Positions 29,104 through 38,679 of a stretch of 64,000 nucleotides of DNA are shown here, in pieces (the first letter of the stretch is position 1; every line of letters starts with the position of its first letter). Both the position numbers and the translations under genes were made by a program. A model generated the notes under the pieces. The model was not told where the DNA came from and searched no databases. It saw nothing but the letters and a program-made list of their open reading frames with translations. Location: positions 1 to 64,000 of the forward strand of contig CAJQUW010008615.1 in NCBI GenBank assembly GCA_907163375.1, given 5' to 3'. Origin of the DNA: Prostheceraeus crozeri (lineage: Eukaryota; Platyhelminthes; Polycladida; Euryleptidae).

Positions 29104-32100
29104 TCATGCATCGTCGGACGGAGGAAGAGAAAGTTTCTGTTTCTTGGGTGGAGGTAGATGTGTGTCTGGATGGCCATACGGCAATGAGTTGTTAGGACTC
29201 ATCCAGCATCGCTTGTCTTCCCAAGGAGAGAGTGCCCGTTTCCTAAACGTTGTTGTCGTGACTTCGCGTGCCTTTGATTTTAAAATCGTCATATTGACTG
29301 AACTTATTTTAGTTGAATTTGTAGCATATCAACAGTCTGTGTGTGTCATTTTCCTAACGATGGACTTCAAGATGCCTTCGCCCGTTTTATGGAAGGCCCT
29401 GATGATTTTAACTTCATAGAGTACATCTTGGGGCGAAGCAAGATCATCTTTTTTATCCTATTGCCGGCGCATTCATCTTTGAAGCAACCGAGCTTTGCTT
29501 TATTTGAGGTCGAGGAAAGCGGATGCTCTGTGGGATAGTTGGAGCTATCAAAGTGTGGCTCTAGCTGGTGCAGAGTATCTTCCTTACTGACTCCTTTCGT
29601 AGTGGTGAGTGCGAGGAAAAAGCTATCAGTATCCCCACCTACCAATTCTGCATGATGGATGAGTGGGCATCATTTCATCGTGTGGTAGTAGAGGTTGTGC
29701 ATCTCAAGCTTGGAGTGATCTAAAACGGCTTGACCTATGTAGATGGGTTTGCACAACTCTACTTTGGGTTTTATCATCTTAATGCCGGCCAGATCTTCGG
29801 TAATGACATCAGCATATACAAAGAGTAGCGAACGATGCATTTTTCTAGCTACCTCATGATCAGTCACCAAATTATAATTGATGCGTTTTCTTACATCCTC
29901 CATGGTTTTACCAAAGAGGGAATTGTTCTTAAATTTGAAGAAATCCTTTTCAAAAGGATTCTTGGAGTCAGCGCGTTTCTGGTTATTAAAATCTATGTAA
30001 GGCTTCAAAAAGGCCTTTTGATGAAATTGAACACCCCATGAACTTTTTGTAACTGCATGCCCATCCTTAAATAAAATTTGAGAATTTTGTAATGAACAAT
30101 GTAATGCTCCTTATCATACTGGGTGAGCAGCAGCTTTCTAGCAGGATGATATTTCATTTTATTTTTTCCTTCATACTTAGATTTTAGTTGCTCCATGAAG
30201 GGAGAATACATATCTTCAGATTATACCAGACTCCGGAGCAAGAGGAAAGTCTGATGTCTTATTCTTAATACAGTCTGGATAGGTGAGGTCGACTTCAAAC
30301 AAATAACCCATGTCGGCCTCATTTTCCAGTCCTAAAATGCGCTGGGGGTTGGAAAAGTGTTCAACCTCATGGGGTTCAAGCCAAGCGAAGTGGGATTGTG
30401 GCAAAGGTTTCGACAGTGCACTTACATATAAATTATTTTGGTCGATGTACATCAGGTGGGTGTCAAATTCACCATCGACTTTTTCATTGACAACATGCTT
30501 GTTAACAAACGTCAGTCCACCTCAGATCCCGCGTTCAAACATGGTGTATATTTCGGGATCGTCTAACAAATGTATTTTTTCCCTAGTCATTTTAAAAGCT
30601 AACTGGTAGGACAAACCCGGTAAACTAATGTAATTGACGGGGTCCAACGCGTCCTCCTCCAGTGTAACTTTCCTAAAAGCCTCAAAGACATCGGCTAAGA
30701 GCAAAATATCTAATTTTAAGTAGGCAAGCATATAGTCACTAAACGAGTGACAACCTAATTCTTGCCATGCCCGCTGTGCATGCCTATAGCCATCAGGCGA
30801 ACAGTCCTCACCCGTCAAATCGTTCCTAAATTTATCAATGGATGGAAGGGATGTTTCTTTCAATGTTTCAATTGAACTAAAATAACTATAAGGAAACACC
30901 CCTTTCCGTCGCATGAGACTGTCACTAATAGTAGGATAGTCTTTCTTTAAATTTTGTGTGAGGGGAAGTAAGTCTAAATTATTAGCCAAAGTGGCTAAGG
31001 AAGAAGACATAAACTGGAAACTGTCCATAAACTTGACATCATAAAAGACAGGTTTCCCCTCCTTCGTCTTGTCAACGTGGACTTTGGCCGACGGAGACAT
31101 GAATTTTTCCTTACTTTGCGCTATGACATTCATCGAGCATGACTTCATATGTCCTAGACCATCGCGAAGAAAAATATGCGCATCATAACATTTAAAGTTA
31201 TGAAAGATGAGGGGAACGTTCGCCGTTTCAGCCTAAGTGAGATATTACACTTTCTGCACAAGGCAGACCTAAATTTACCACCGAGTTGGCAATGTTTCCT
31301 CACTTTCCTATGCTGCTTCTCATCAAAGGATGAACAGCAGCGGGGACATTATGTGATCCTATCAAATTTTAATTTGTCGACTTCCGTGAAACACATGGGT
31401 TTCCTAGTGAGCTCCGTTTCATAGAGTTCATAAAAACGGGCTTTTTTATCTAAAAATTTTAAAAATTCTAAGATGCAGTCTTCACCTTGCCACACATGCA
31501 GTTTATTTTGGTTCCTATGGCAAGAATGCCAAACTTCATAACAGGCAATGGCTGCAGGTTGGTGAGTCTGATCTTCACTACCAATATAGCATTCAATGTC
31601 CACATAAATGACACAAATAGAACTCAGCTCATTGCCTTTTTCTTGATACCTATACAACTCATCTTTGGGCATCACTTCCATTTGAAGCTTACCCCGAGAG
31701 CACCACTCGCAATGCTGTTGAAAAAATGCTTTGGATGTGAAACGCCGTGTGCAGCGATCACAGGAACAATGTTTGTTATTAAAACTTTGTTGGTAGCGAT
31801 ACAACTTTGAAATTTTAGGAATGCGACAATAATGCCATTCTGGGTGGTTGTCGCTACACACTAGGAGGAGATTGACAACCCGGTCGAAGATAATTTGGCG
31901 GACTTGTCATACCTAACGCCCTTCAGACCTTTTTCCCAGAGATGGACAACTATCTCAATTTTATTTAATTTTTCAAATTGGATGATGTCTTTGAAATGTA
32001 ATGTGTTGACATCTAGCCCGTCAAACTTAGCTCATCCTCCCATTCACGATACTTGGTGACTCTTTGACGATGCACACTTACATCATCATAGTGAAGAATG

Positions 32101-32333
32101 GAGAGGACGGCATACTTGAAACACTGGGACTGACACTCTACATTGATGACAGCCTTTTTGTCAGCCAGTGCTTTGGGCAGGGTGAAACAACCGCTCCCTT
32201 CTAAATTTTCTAATAAATTAACTTTCAGATCTACTTTCTCGATCTCATCAAAGACCAGTCCGCTGTCTCTTTCATTGAATTTATTCAAGTTGTTGACGAG
32301 ATAGGTTGCATGTCTCTCTATCCACTCGTTCAC
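29104..32333 (-). pseudogene. polB: Family B DNA polymerase (protein-primed type), exonuclease and polymerase core
   Basis: Reading leftward: N-terminal segment (32333-32013) with LPKALADKKAVINVE and CFKYAVLSIL; a C2H2-like element CDRCTRRF...H near 31750; ExoI YVDIECYI (31.6 kb); ExoII region near 31170; ExoIII YLKLDILLLADVF (30.7 kb); polymerase motif A YIDQNNLYVSAL (30.44 kb); motif B FKNNSLFGKTMEDVRKR (29.92 kb); motif C GGDTDSFFL (29.63 kb); and the C-terminus RALSPWEDKR ... LPYGH (29.16 kb). Motif order matches protein-primed PolB of Polintons and adintoviruses, which copies the element from its ends. At least seven frameshifts or stops break the gene. It is continuous with the zinc-finger part upstream. 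Confidence 0.88.
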
Positions 32334-32346
32334 ATCACCTATGAGA

Positions 32347-33928
32347 TCAGCAGCACAGGAGGCTAATGGTCACAGTGGACTCTTCTTCTCCCGTACTGCT
32401 ATCTATTTTATTGAAACAAGCAGAGACATAAAACATGCCTTTGAGCAAGAACCTATCTAAACTCGCCAACATTTGATGAATTGAACTTACATTATTTGAC
32501 AGGAATGGATGAATATCCTGTACAGGTTCAGAGCTTTCCATCTCATAGTCACGAACGAGCCTCTCAAGGGAGAACTTGCTCAGCCTTAAAGTGACGTTGC
32601 TGTCAGTGTAAAGCTCAGTGGAATGTGTGTGACAGAGTGTGTGCGAAGAGAGAACAAACTCTGTGGGAAAGGTCTTCCGACACGAAGAACAGGAAAAGCC
32701 GACGGGTGGTGAGCGATGCTTCCTACTTGTTGTTGTCGGTGGTTGCCTCACACTGCCACAGGATCCGCCTTCGATGTGGACTCGCAAGTTGGTGCTGTTG
32801 CAGAACGTGCGTGCACAACCTTCACACTTGGGTCGTTGAGGGATCGGTCGGCGCTTTCCTCCTCTGCAGGCATTGTCAGCGGTGTGACGTCTCAAACTGT
32901 AGGCTGAGGCGAAGACCCTGTCACACCGCTGGCATCGAAAGTCATCTTTCTCCACTTCGACTTCAATCTCCCTCTCCCCTCCGACTATCTCCAATTTCTG
33001 CTCCTCCAACAGACGCTCCACCGACTCGACGGAGAAGAGAGGGAGGTCGTATGCTGCTGCAGCAGGTGGTGGTGGCAATGCTGGGATGATGTTGGGGCGG
33101 GAGGGAACGTCCTCGTCCAGGAGGTAGGTTGCCAGATCTGTTGAGAAAAGCAGAAAAGAAATTAGTAACATGATCATAATTTCAAGTTTGAAGTCTTATC
33201 CCCCTATTTCCCAATCACGATTACTTACCATCTAAGGAATTGATCTCCGGCAACACCGATGGTCGAGGAGGAGGCAGGAGTGGGACACGAGCCGAGGGTG
33301 GAAGGGTCCTGGGCTTGGGTGTCGGAGGGACGTGGTGACGGGGAGGAGGGACTGGTGAAGGGAGCGGAGCAGGTGGTGGAGGTGGGGCGATGACGGTGCC
33401 CGAGAAATTAGTCGGACTTTCAGCGGAGGTAAATGGGCGGGAAGGTAGGGTCGGAAATTCAACATTGAATCTCCGCCTCGCTGTTTCTTCCCACTTCTTC
33501 ATCCTTGCCATATCTGTAGACAGGAAAAAGAGATGAGATTAGAGGTTGCGGAGACAATAATGATAAAGAGTAAGCTATACGGATACAGAAGCGCTAAAAC
33601 CTGACATACCAACTCTCAGTTATCATAGGAGAGGGTACTTACACTTGCCAAGCTGCTCGTAAGCTTACCCGATTGCTCCTTGGGGGTTCGGTTCTTTCGA
33701 ATGCATTCATGCACTGAAAATGAATGAGAGCAAAGATAAGCAGAGTTAAAATTTGGATTCTGTCTAAACATGAACAAAATAAGGGAGGGGCTCTTGATTT
33801 TAATTGGGAGGTCTGCCCTAATGATGTTAGTAATGGAGTCAACCTTGATACAAATACTTACATTGCTCGATGGTAGCCTTCTCTATCTCGACAGCAATGT
33901 CGTAATTTTCAACTTTGTTGAATTCCAT
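32347..33928 (-). pseudogene. polB: PolB N-terminal part: C2H2 fingers, spliced 5' exons
   Basis: ATG 33928 begins exon 1 (33928-33862), which ends at GTAAGT. Exon 2 starts at 33713 after TTTTCAG and ends at 33669 (GTAAGC), which keeps phase. Exon 3 is 33513-33229 (Pro-rich, ends at GTAAGT). The long exon starts at 33137 after CTCAACAG and joins in phase with exon 3. It contains three C2H2-type fingers (CQRCDRVFASAYSLRRH, CEGCARTFCNSTNLRVH, CSSCRKTFPTEFVLSSH). It then has a module like the free-standing module-A proteins (VTLRLSKFSLERLVRDYEM; FLSNN...LASLDRFLLKG). A 1-base frameshift near 32343 separates it from the core. Confidence 0.75.
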
Positions 33929-34361
33929 GACGGATAGTTAACAATAAATAATGAATTGTAAGACCTCAATCACTGAAAAGGAAAGATGAGAATCGTTTCA
34001 TTTACCTAGTCAACGTTTGGGAACAATCATTGAAGTGACATCTAATGAATTATATTTCACTCTACTCCATATCATAAAGACTAACCTTTGTCGAATGGCT
34101 GAAGTACTCTGACCTGGCGAGAGAAATCATCACGTTGAGTATGAAGTCGAACGCCCAACATGAGCAACGGCTCAGAGGTTTCGGTCTAACAAACGACGAA
34201 CAACACGTGCAACACAATCCTCTACGGCAGTACCCGCCGTCCCGAAGGAACGCTCGAGCAAAGGAGGTATTACAGCAATGATATGTTTTATGAGCAGAAG
34301 TGAATGTCTCTTGATAGCAAGAGACTATTCAATTTGATAGCAGGAGCTCACCGACACTCAC

Positions 34362-34410
34362 CTTGTGAAAGATAAATGTGAAGAGCAGAGCTGGTATACT
34401 GCCTTTTATA
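34362..34410 (-). promoter_or_regulatory. PolB promoter and first donor site
   Basis: On the minus strand TATAAAAG occupies 34410-34403. An inverted CCAAT (GATTGG) lies ~45 bp upstream, near 34452. About 40 bp downstream is a strong donor, AAG|GTGAGT, ending an untranslated exon at 34362. Further candidate sites (AAAG|GTTAGT near 34086, CTTTTCAG near 33975) suggest more 5' exons. The divergent module-A gene at 34549 may share this promoter region. Confidence 0.55.
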
Positions 34411-34548
34411 AGATTTTCCTAAGCGGTGAATGAATAAGACCTCTCGTCCAATCACAGACGAGTTAGAGTTCCCGATGCGCGCACGCACATTTGTAACGCG
34501 TTATTGAAATCGTCTTAGGCAAAATGATGTTTAGCAATAGACTCAACC

Positions 34549-35016
34549 ATGGGACCTGAAGTCAATACATTGAAACATGATGATTGCACGATTCGTTTTC
34601 ATCAAGAGAGCTTCGGAGGTTTAATACAAGATTACATCCTTGAGTTTCAAAGAGAGGAGACAGAATTGGAAGCATGTTTAGACTATACACGAGAAATATT
34701 TACGGAGTTGATATCTTATTTCAAAGACAGTCTCATCAAGGCTCACTTAACTGCAAATGTCAATTACATTCATTTTCCATAAGGTGAAGAAGCGGAAAAT
34801 GTTGACTTTCAATTTCGTTCCTACGGACAAGAATATGTTACTGATGCTTCTGAGTTTTATAAACGACATCTGCAGAAGATTATTTCTCGGATGGACAACT
34901 TTCATGGTTACGGCGATCACTTGCTTCTGAATAAAATAAACCATATTGTCAATGCTATTAGTAAAACGGGTTTCAATGATGTTAAATCAAAGACCAAACA
35001 AAGTATTTTTTCATGA
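34549..35016 (+). pseudogene. Module-A protein, copy 3
   Basis: ATG 34549, in-frame TAA at 34780-34782, then the same frame continues to TGA 35014-35016, about 155 codons. Opening CTIRFHQESFGGLIQDYIL parallels copy 1 (CSLRFHRQSLRGVIRDYII). The second half, FYKRHLQKIISRMDNFHGYG, parallels copy 1 and the PolB segment after IERH. It is the cleanest copy of the three. It is transcribed away from PolB from a shared intergenic region. Function unknown; the resemblance to the polymerase N-terminus suggests binding the same partner or DNA. Confidence 0.62.
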
Positions 35017-35173
35017 CACTTTTTGCTGACTATACTTTAGAGGTAACGAGCCTCTACTGATACCATGTAGTCGATTTCCATAAAAGGTAGACTTGTCACC
35101 CTTCGTGGTAGCATTATTCATCAATGGTTTATCATGTTGAGTTCAATCTTTGAAATAAGTATATTTGAAACAT

Positions 35174-35437
35174 CACATGTCTCCCTATGTTTTTTCTGCT
35201 GATTTTACTAACTTACGTTTTCTTCAATACTTGTATAGCAATCGACTGCGATACATTAAAGTAATTTATGCGTTCAGAGCTTGTTCACTACCGAATAGAG
35301 AAGTCTGTGATGTGCTGCATGTGGTGCAAGGGTGGCCTCCCGTTTCATCCGTTCATCATTTAGCCTCGGTGATAGAGGCAAGCAGAACTCATGGTTCATT
35401 CTCAGACAGCGTATGCAATGGAGAATTTAAAAAATAA
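35174..35437 (+). CDS. Hypothetical ORF in Polinton right half
   Basis: A frame of about 87 codons from ATG 35174 with an aromatic-rich first half (FTNLRFLQYLYSNRLRYIK) and no recognised domain. It follows module-A copy 3. It could be a degraded member of one of the other families or chance. Confidence 0.25.
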   Translation, partial: HMSPYVFSADFTNLRFLQYLYSNRLRYIKVIYAFRACSLPNREVCDVLHVVQGWPPVSSVHHLASVIEASRTHGSFSDSVCNGEFKK

Positions 35438-35816
35438 CCTGTGGCAGATAGCTAAGATTCAACCGATTGGCGTTCAAACTGCTACGTTGAGCGACGAGAC
35501 CACAACGACCGTTGGAAAGTCGGATTAAGGTAAGCCTCAAGCCCTTGCCACTCTCATCACTACGATATCATCCGCTGTCTCAAGAGAGATCGCCCACCAA
35601 CAGGAAGAATTATACCGAAGTTCTCCGTGCCATGCAACGTTAAAGTTGACTGATAGCAGATACAACTTTGTGATTCTATTTTTATTTATATGATAGATTC
35701 AGTCAGACCGAAGCCTGTCCAGGGCAAACCGCGAGGAGGTACTATCATGTCTTGCCCCATGGTGGCCCTTAAGAGGACCGATGGTTCGTTCTCGGGATGA
35801 TGTGGGAATATGGGAC

Positions 35817-36832
35817 TCAAGCTTGCCGCTTCGTCTCCGGCTCGTTGACGGAAGCAAGTGGGCGCTTCTCATTGATATCTGTTAAGAAAGAAGTTGTTAG
35901 TTATCATCTTGACTTCTGAGTTACTTATTTTTAACTTACAGAGCTTCTCCGGGCGTGGCTCATGTAGGAATCCTGTGATGTCTTCCGAGTGGTTGAATGT
36001 AAAGTGAAGACAGTCAATACCCTTCTTCAGCCTGGAGTAACACCGCTCGCCTCTTCCTCGCTCGTAGAGAAGTGGCTCCGCTATCACCTCTCCCTTCTTG
36101 ATTGGGATGTGTAGACGAATCGATCTCTGTCGCTTCCTATCACTGCCCTGTACCTTGCAATGTAGCTCCTGATTGCTCTCACTCACCTCAGCCAACTGCT
36201 TCCGCAGCCCTTCGATCTCCTCTCTCATCCGCCTCATCTCCCTCTCTCTTTTCTCCTTCTCAACTAGCAAGCCTTCTTCTCTTGCATTGCGCGACAGGTT
36301 CTCGAACCTTTCACGCTCCAACTCGCCTTCTTTTTCATTTAACGCCTCCGTCACCTTCTTCAGCTCCTGTGTCATTCGCGAAAAATTTTCTGATTTCTGC
36401 TTATAGTAATAAGCATTCCAGCTTTTCATGCTTAGCAAGCAGTGGTGGACGATCTTGGAATGTGCGACATTGAGTCACAATTCCGCTACTACTCGCTGAC
36501 TCTGTCTCGATATCGAGATCAACTTTGTGGAGCGGACGAGGTTTGTTGGCTCCTTCCTCAGCCTCCCCCTCACTCTCGGTACTGGTCTCACTGAGACCAG
36601 AAGTCGACTGTGGTGCTGACTCGCTCAGGGCTGGAGTAGCTTCTGGTGGTACAGTTGCAGCGACTGGCCGCTGATTTTCAAGCGTCTTCAGTTCTATGGT
36701 GAATAATCTTTCTTTCTCTGCCTCTGTGAGCTCTTCCTGCTCACATTCACTGTGTGTGGAGTGCCATTCCGTCGGTGTCTCTATTAGGCGTGAAACTTGG
36801 TATTTGCTGCAAAAGTAGCGCAACCCACCCAC
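35817..36832 (-). pseudogene. Coiled-coil protein gene with a 61-bp intron (Polinton cargo)
   Basis: The first segment (36832-36401) has an acidic, Ser/Glu/Pro-rich middle. The second (36438 down) is a long heptad-type coiled coil (ELKKVTEALNEKEGELERE through EGLRKQLAEV, about 90 residues), followed by a globular tail (ERCYSRLKKGIDCLHFTF). A 1-base frameshift near 36430 joins them. The intron 35939-35879 (GTAAGT...TTAACAG) removes a premature end and continues in phase to TGA at 35819-35817. No ATG start is evident, so an upstream exon is likely. Function unknown; coiled coils suggest oligomerisation or a structural role. Confidence 0.5.
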
Positions 36833-37171
36833 CTGCTTCTTATTCGCACACTTGTGCTTTTAAACCCGTTTTTGCCCAATTTTTTATTTTTGACGAAACC
36901 ACTACAAAAGTATTATTTTGCCTTCACTCATGTCAAATACCAGTATAGGCAATCAAATATCGGCTTTATAGCTTCTTCCACAAGTGGAACTGTGGGCATG
37001 ATTGGCTCCGTGCAAGATGTTCCAGAAGTGGAACTGTGTGCGCGAACGACCTTGTGAAAAAATCAAAAACATAATTTGGAAAATCAATGAACCATTTCTT
37101 TATTGAAATACAAGAACTCTGAGACCCACTAAATATAGCAGAAAGACTGATTGTTTTTGTCGAAAATGTAA

Positions 37172-37299
37172 TTATTGGCTATGAAAAGCTTGAAAACATT
37201 TTTCGTGAACGTTAAGTCGACACTTTTTGCACCCCTTCATTGTATTCGTTTTGCACTGTGCACAGCGCCCTTACTTGACGCTTTCGATAAAGTGACCTC
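37172..37299 (-). pseudogene. piggyBac-like transposase, C-terminal cysteine-rich exon remnant
   Basis: After a good 3' splice site (CTGTTTCAG) the frame reads GHFIESVK, a TAA, then GRCAQCKTNTMKGCKKCRLN and VHEKCFQAFHSQ, ending at a natural stop at 37172. The C-x2-C, C-x2-C, H-x3-C, H pattern is the zinc-binding cysteine-rich domain at the end of piggyBac transposases, which binds the transposon ends. No DDD core was found nearby. It sits inside the Polinton near its right end. It may be captured cargo or a later insertion. Confidence 0.5.
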
Positions 37300-37820
37300 C
37301 TGAAACAGAATGGTTTGATAATTAAGTTGAAAAATACTTCAATGAATAAAGAACGGTTTATGATCATACAATAAATCTACTTTCAGTGCTAAATGGAACT
37401 ATTTTATGAATTACGAATTTAGAAATCTGAATGTAATAGAATGTGATTCTAATTTATATTTTTGAAAAATTCTAAACAACATGATTTGATAGTCCAAAAT
37501 TAGCATTGACGAATGAAAGCAGTTTGATCGTTAGGGTAGACCTACATATGCCCAAATGCTTTTTACACCTTCTTAAATTAATTGTTTTTATAAATGCATG
37601 TATAGAAATACGATTGCGAAATGGCATCAGATGAATCCGATTAATTGTTTTTACAAATGCTGAAATCTGATCATGTCATAAAATGAATCCAACAATCTCT
37701 ATGCTAGATGCGTTAAGTGATCAAATATTGATGAAAATATTTTTAGAATAAACCTTCACCTTCACCTTTTCTTTACCTTCACAATATCGAATAGAATCAG
37801 AAACACGTTTGCTTACAACT
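37300..37820. other. Polinton right subterminal region
   Basis: AT-rich, no gene recognised. Near 37740-37790 is a short purine/pyrimidine repeat (TTCACCTTCACCTTTTC and similar) next to the inner edge of the right terminal repeat. Confidence 0.45.
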
Positions 37821-38135
37821 TTGACTTTTTCTCTCCGATTCACTTGAAACTCGCCCTCTAGATGCAAAATTGCACGTGGAATACGGATCTGCCCTCCGCT
37901 TTCGTGTCCGAGGCTGCGTTTACCCGCTAGAGCCATTTTTGTAAAAATTCTGAGGTTCCTTCCCTTGCTGGAGAGTTCCTCCTTCCTTCCAGAGGGGGGG
38001 AGGGACCGGTTTCCTCCTCTCGGACCCATCCTTCCAGCACATCTCTGGCCACTTCCTTCCAGAGGGGGGAGCTGAGTCAGCATGATGACTCATCGTTGCA
38101 CATTTTGTCCTTCCTTTTGCAATGGGATCACTACT
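37821..38135 (-). repeat. Polinton right terminal inverted repeat
   Basis: The reverse complement pairs with 18502-18860. It contains two copies of the TCCAGAGGGGGG word (complement of CCCCCCTCTGGA) at about 37995 and 38060. The outer end at 38135 abuts the duplicated CCTGTT. Confidence 0.9.
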
Positions 38136-38141
38136 CCTGTT

Positions 38142-38660
38142 CCTGCGTGCCTGATGATATCTTTGGCGATCCTTCACAAAATGAACTACAAAATGATAAA
38201 CAACAAACTTACATGGGACCATCATATAGCTCACACTATGACTAAATGTAACCGCCGATTTTTGTCCTGAGAAAGTTAAAACAATTTGTGAGTCCCGTAG
38301 ACCTTCAAGTTTACACTGGCCACATAAGATCTCTCATTGAATGCTCTTGCCCTGCTTTCACTCATTTCCCGAGAAAACTGGAGAACAAGATCCAAAGGTT
38401 GGACAATCGTGCGTGTAAATTGATAAATCTGGAATTACAAAGACGGTCAAAAGCAATAGTTCAGCCAATCAGCCATGACCAAAGGAAAGAAAAAAATAGC
38501 AAAAAGCTTTTCATGAAAGCAGCAACGTCAAAGACCCATTTGCTGCATAAATACGTTCCAAAACGATTGACGCACTTAAATCATTTCGCTATGAAACTTA
38601 CTCGAACTGAAAAATATAGACGACCTTTCTTCCCATATGTTACAACCTGAATGAATAATA
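38142..38660 (+). pseudogene. LINE reverse transcriptase C-terminal remnant
   Basis: Frames at about 38185-38270 (NNKLTWDHHIAHTM) and 38288-38650 (YTGHIRSLIECSCPAFTHF, then a basic tail) match the conserved region after the RT domain of CR1/Jockey LINEs, with a stop between them at about 38268. It begins at the right edge of the Polinton; the upstream part was not found on the other side, so the LINE was already truncated. Confidence 0.6.
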
Positions 38661-38679
38661 ACAGTATACATTTGTACAC

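Larger units (their letters stand above)
18502..38135. mobile_element. Maverick/Polinton-type element, complete ends, nested LTR insertion
   Basis: The ends are inverted repeats starting AGTAGTGATCCCATTGCAAA at 18502 and ending with its complement at 38135. Directly outside are identical 6-bp words CCTGTT (18496-18501 and 38136-38141). AG/CT ends, 6-bp duplications and inverted repeats of hundreds of bp around a family B DNA polymerase are the established Polinton hallmarks. Total length is 19,634 bp, or about 15.3 kb without the LTR retrotransposon, normal for the group. Genes run rightward in the left half and mostly leftward in the right half. No integrase, HerA/FtsK ATPase, cysteine protease or jelly-roll capsid frame was recognised. 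Frames are decayed, so this copy is not functional. Confidence 0.92.

Noticed and set aside
32625-33089. Long + strand frames (up to 154 codons) over the PolB zinc-finger exon
   Set aside because: They are antisense to C2H2 finger coding sequence; Cys/Arg richness is a by-product of the minus-strand codons.
37172-37299. piggyBac as the enzyme that inserted the 19.6-kb element
   Set aside because: piggyBac makes TTAA duplications; the element is flanked by CCTGTT, which fits a Polinton-type integrase.
18502-38135. A host multi-gene locus instead of a mobile element
   Set aside because: Matching terminal repeats and the 6-bp duplication cannot be explained by ordinary host genes.
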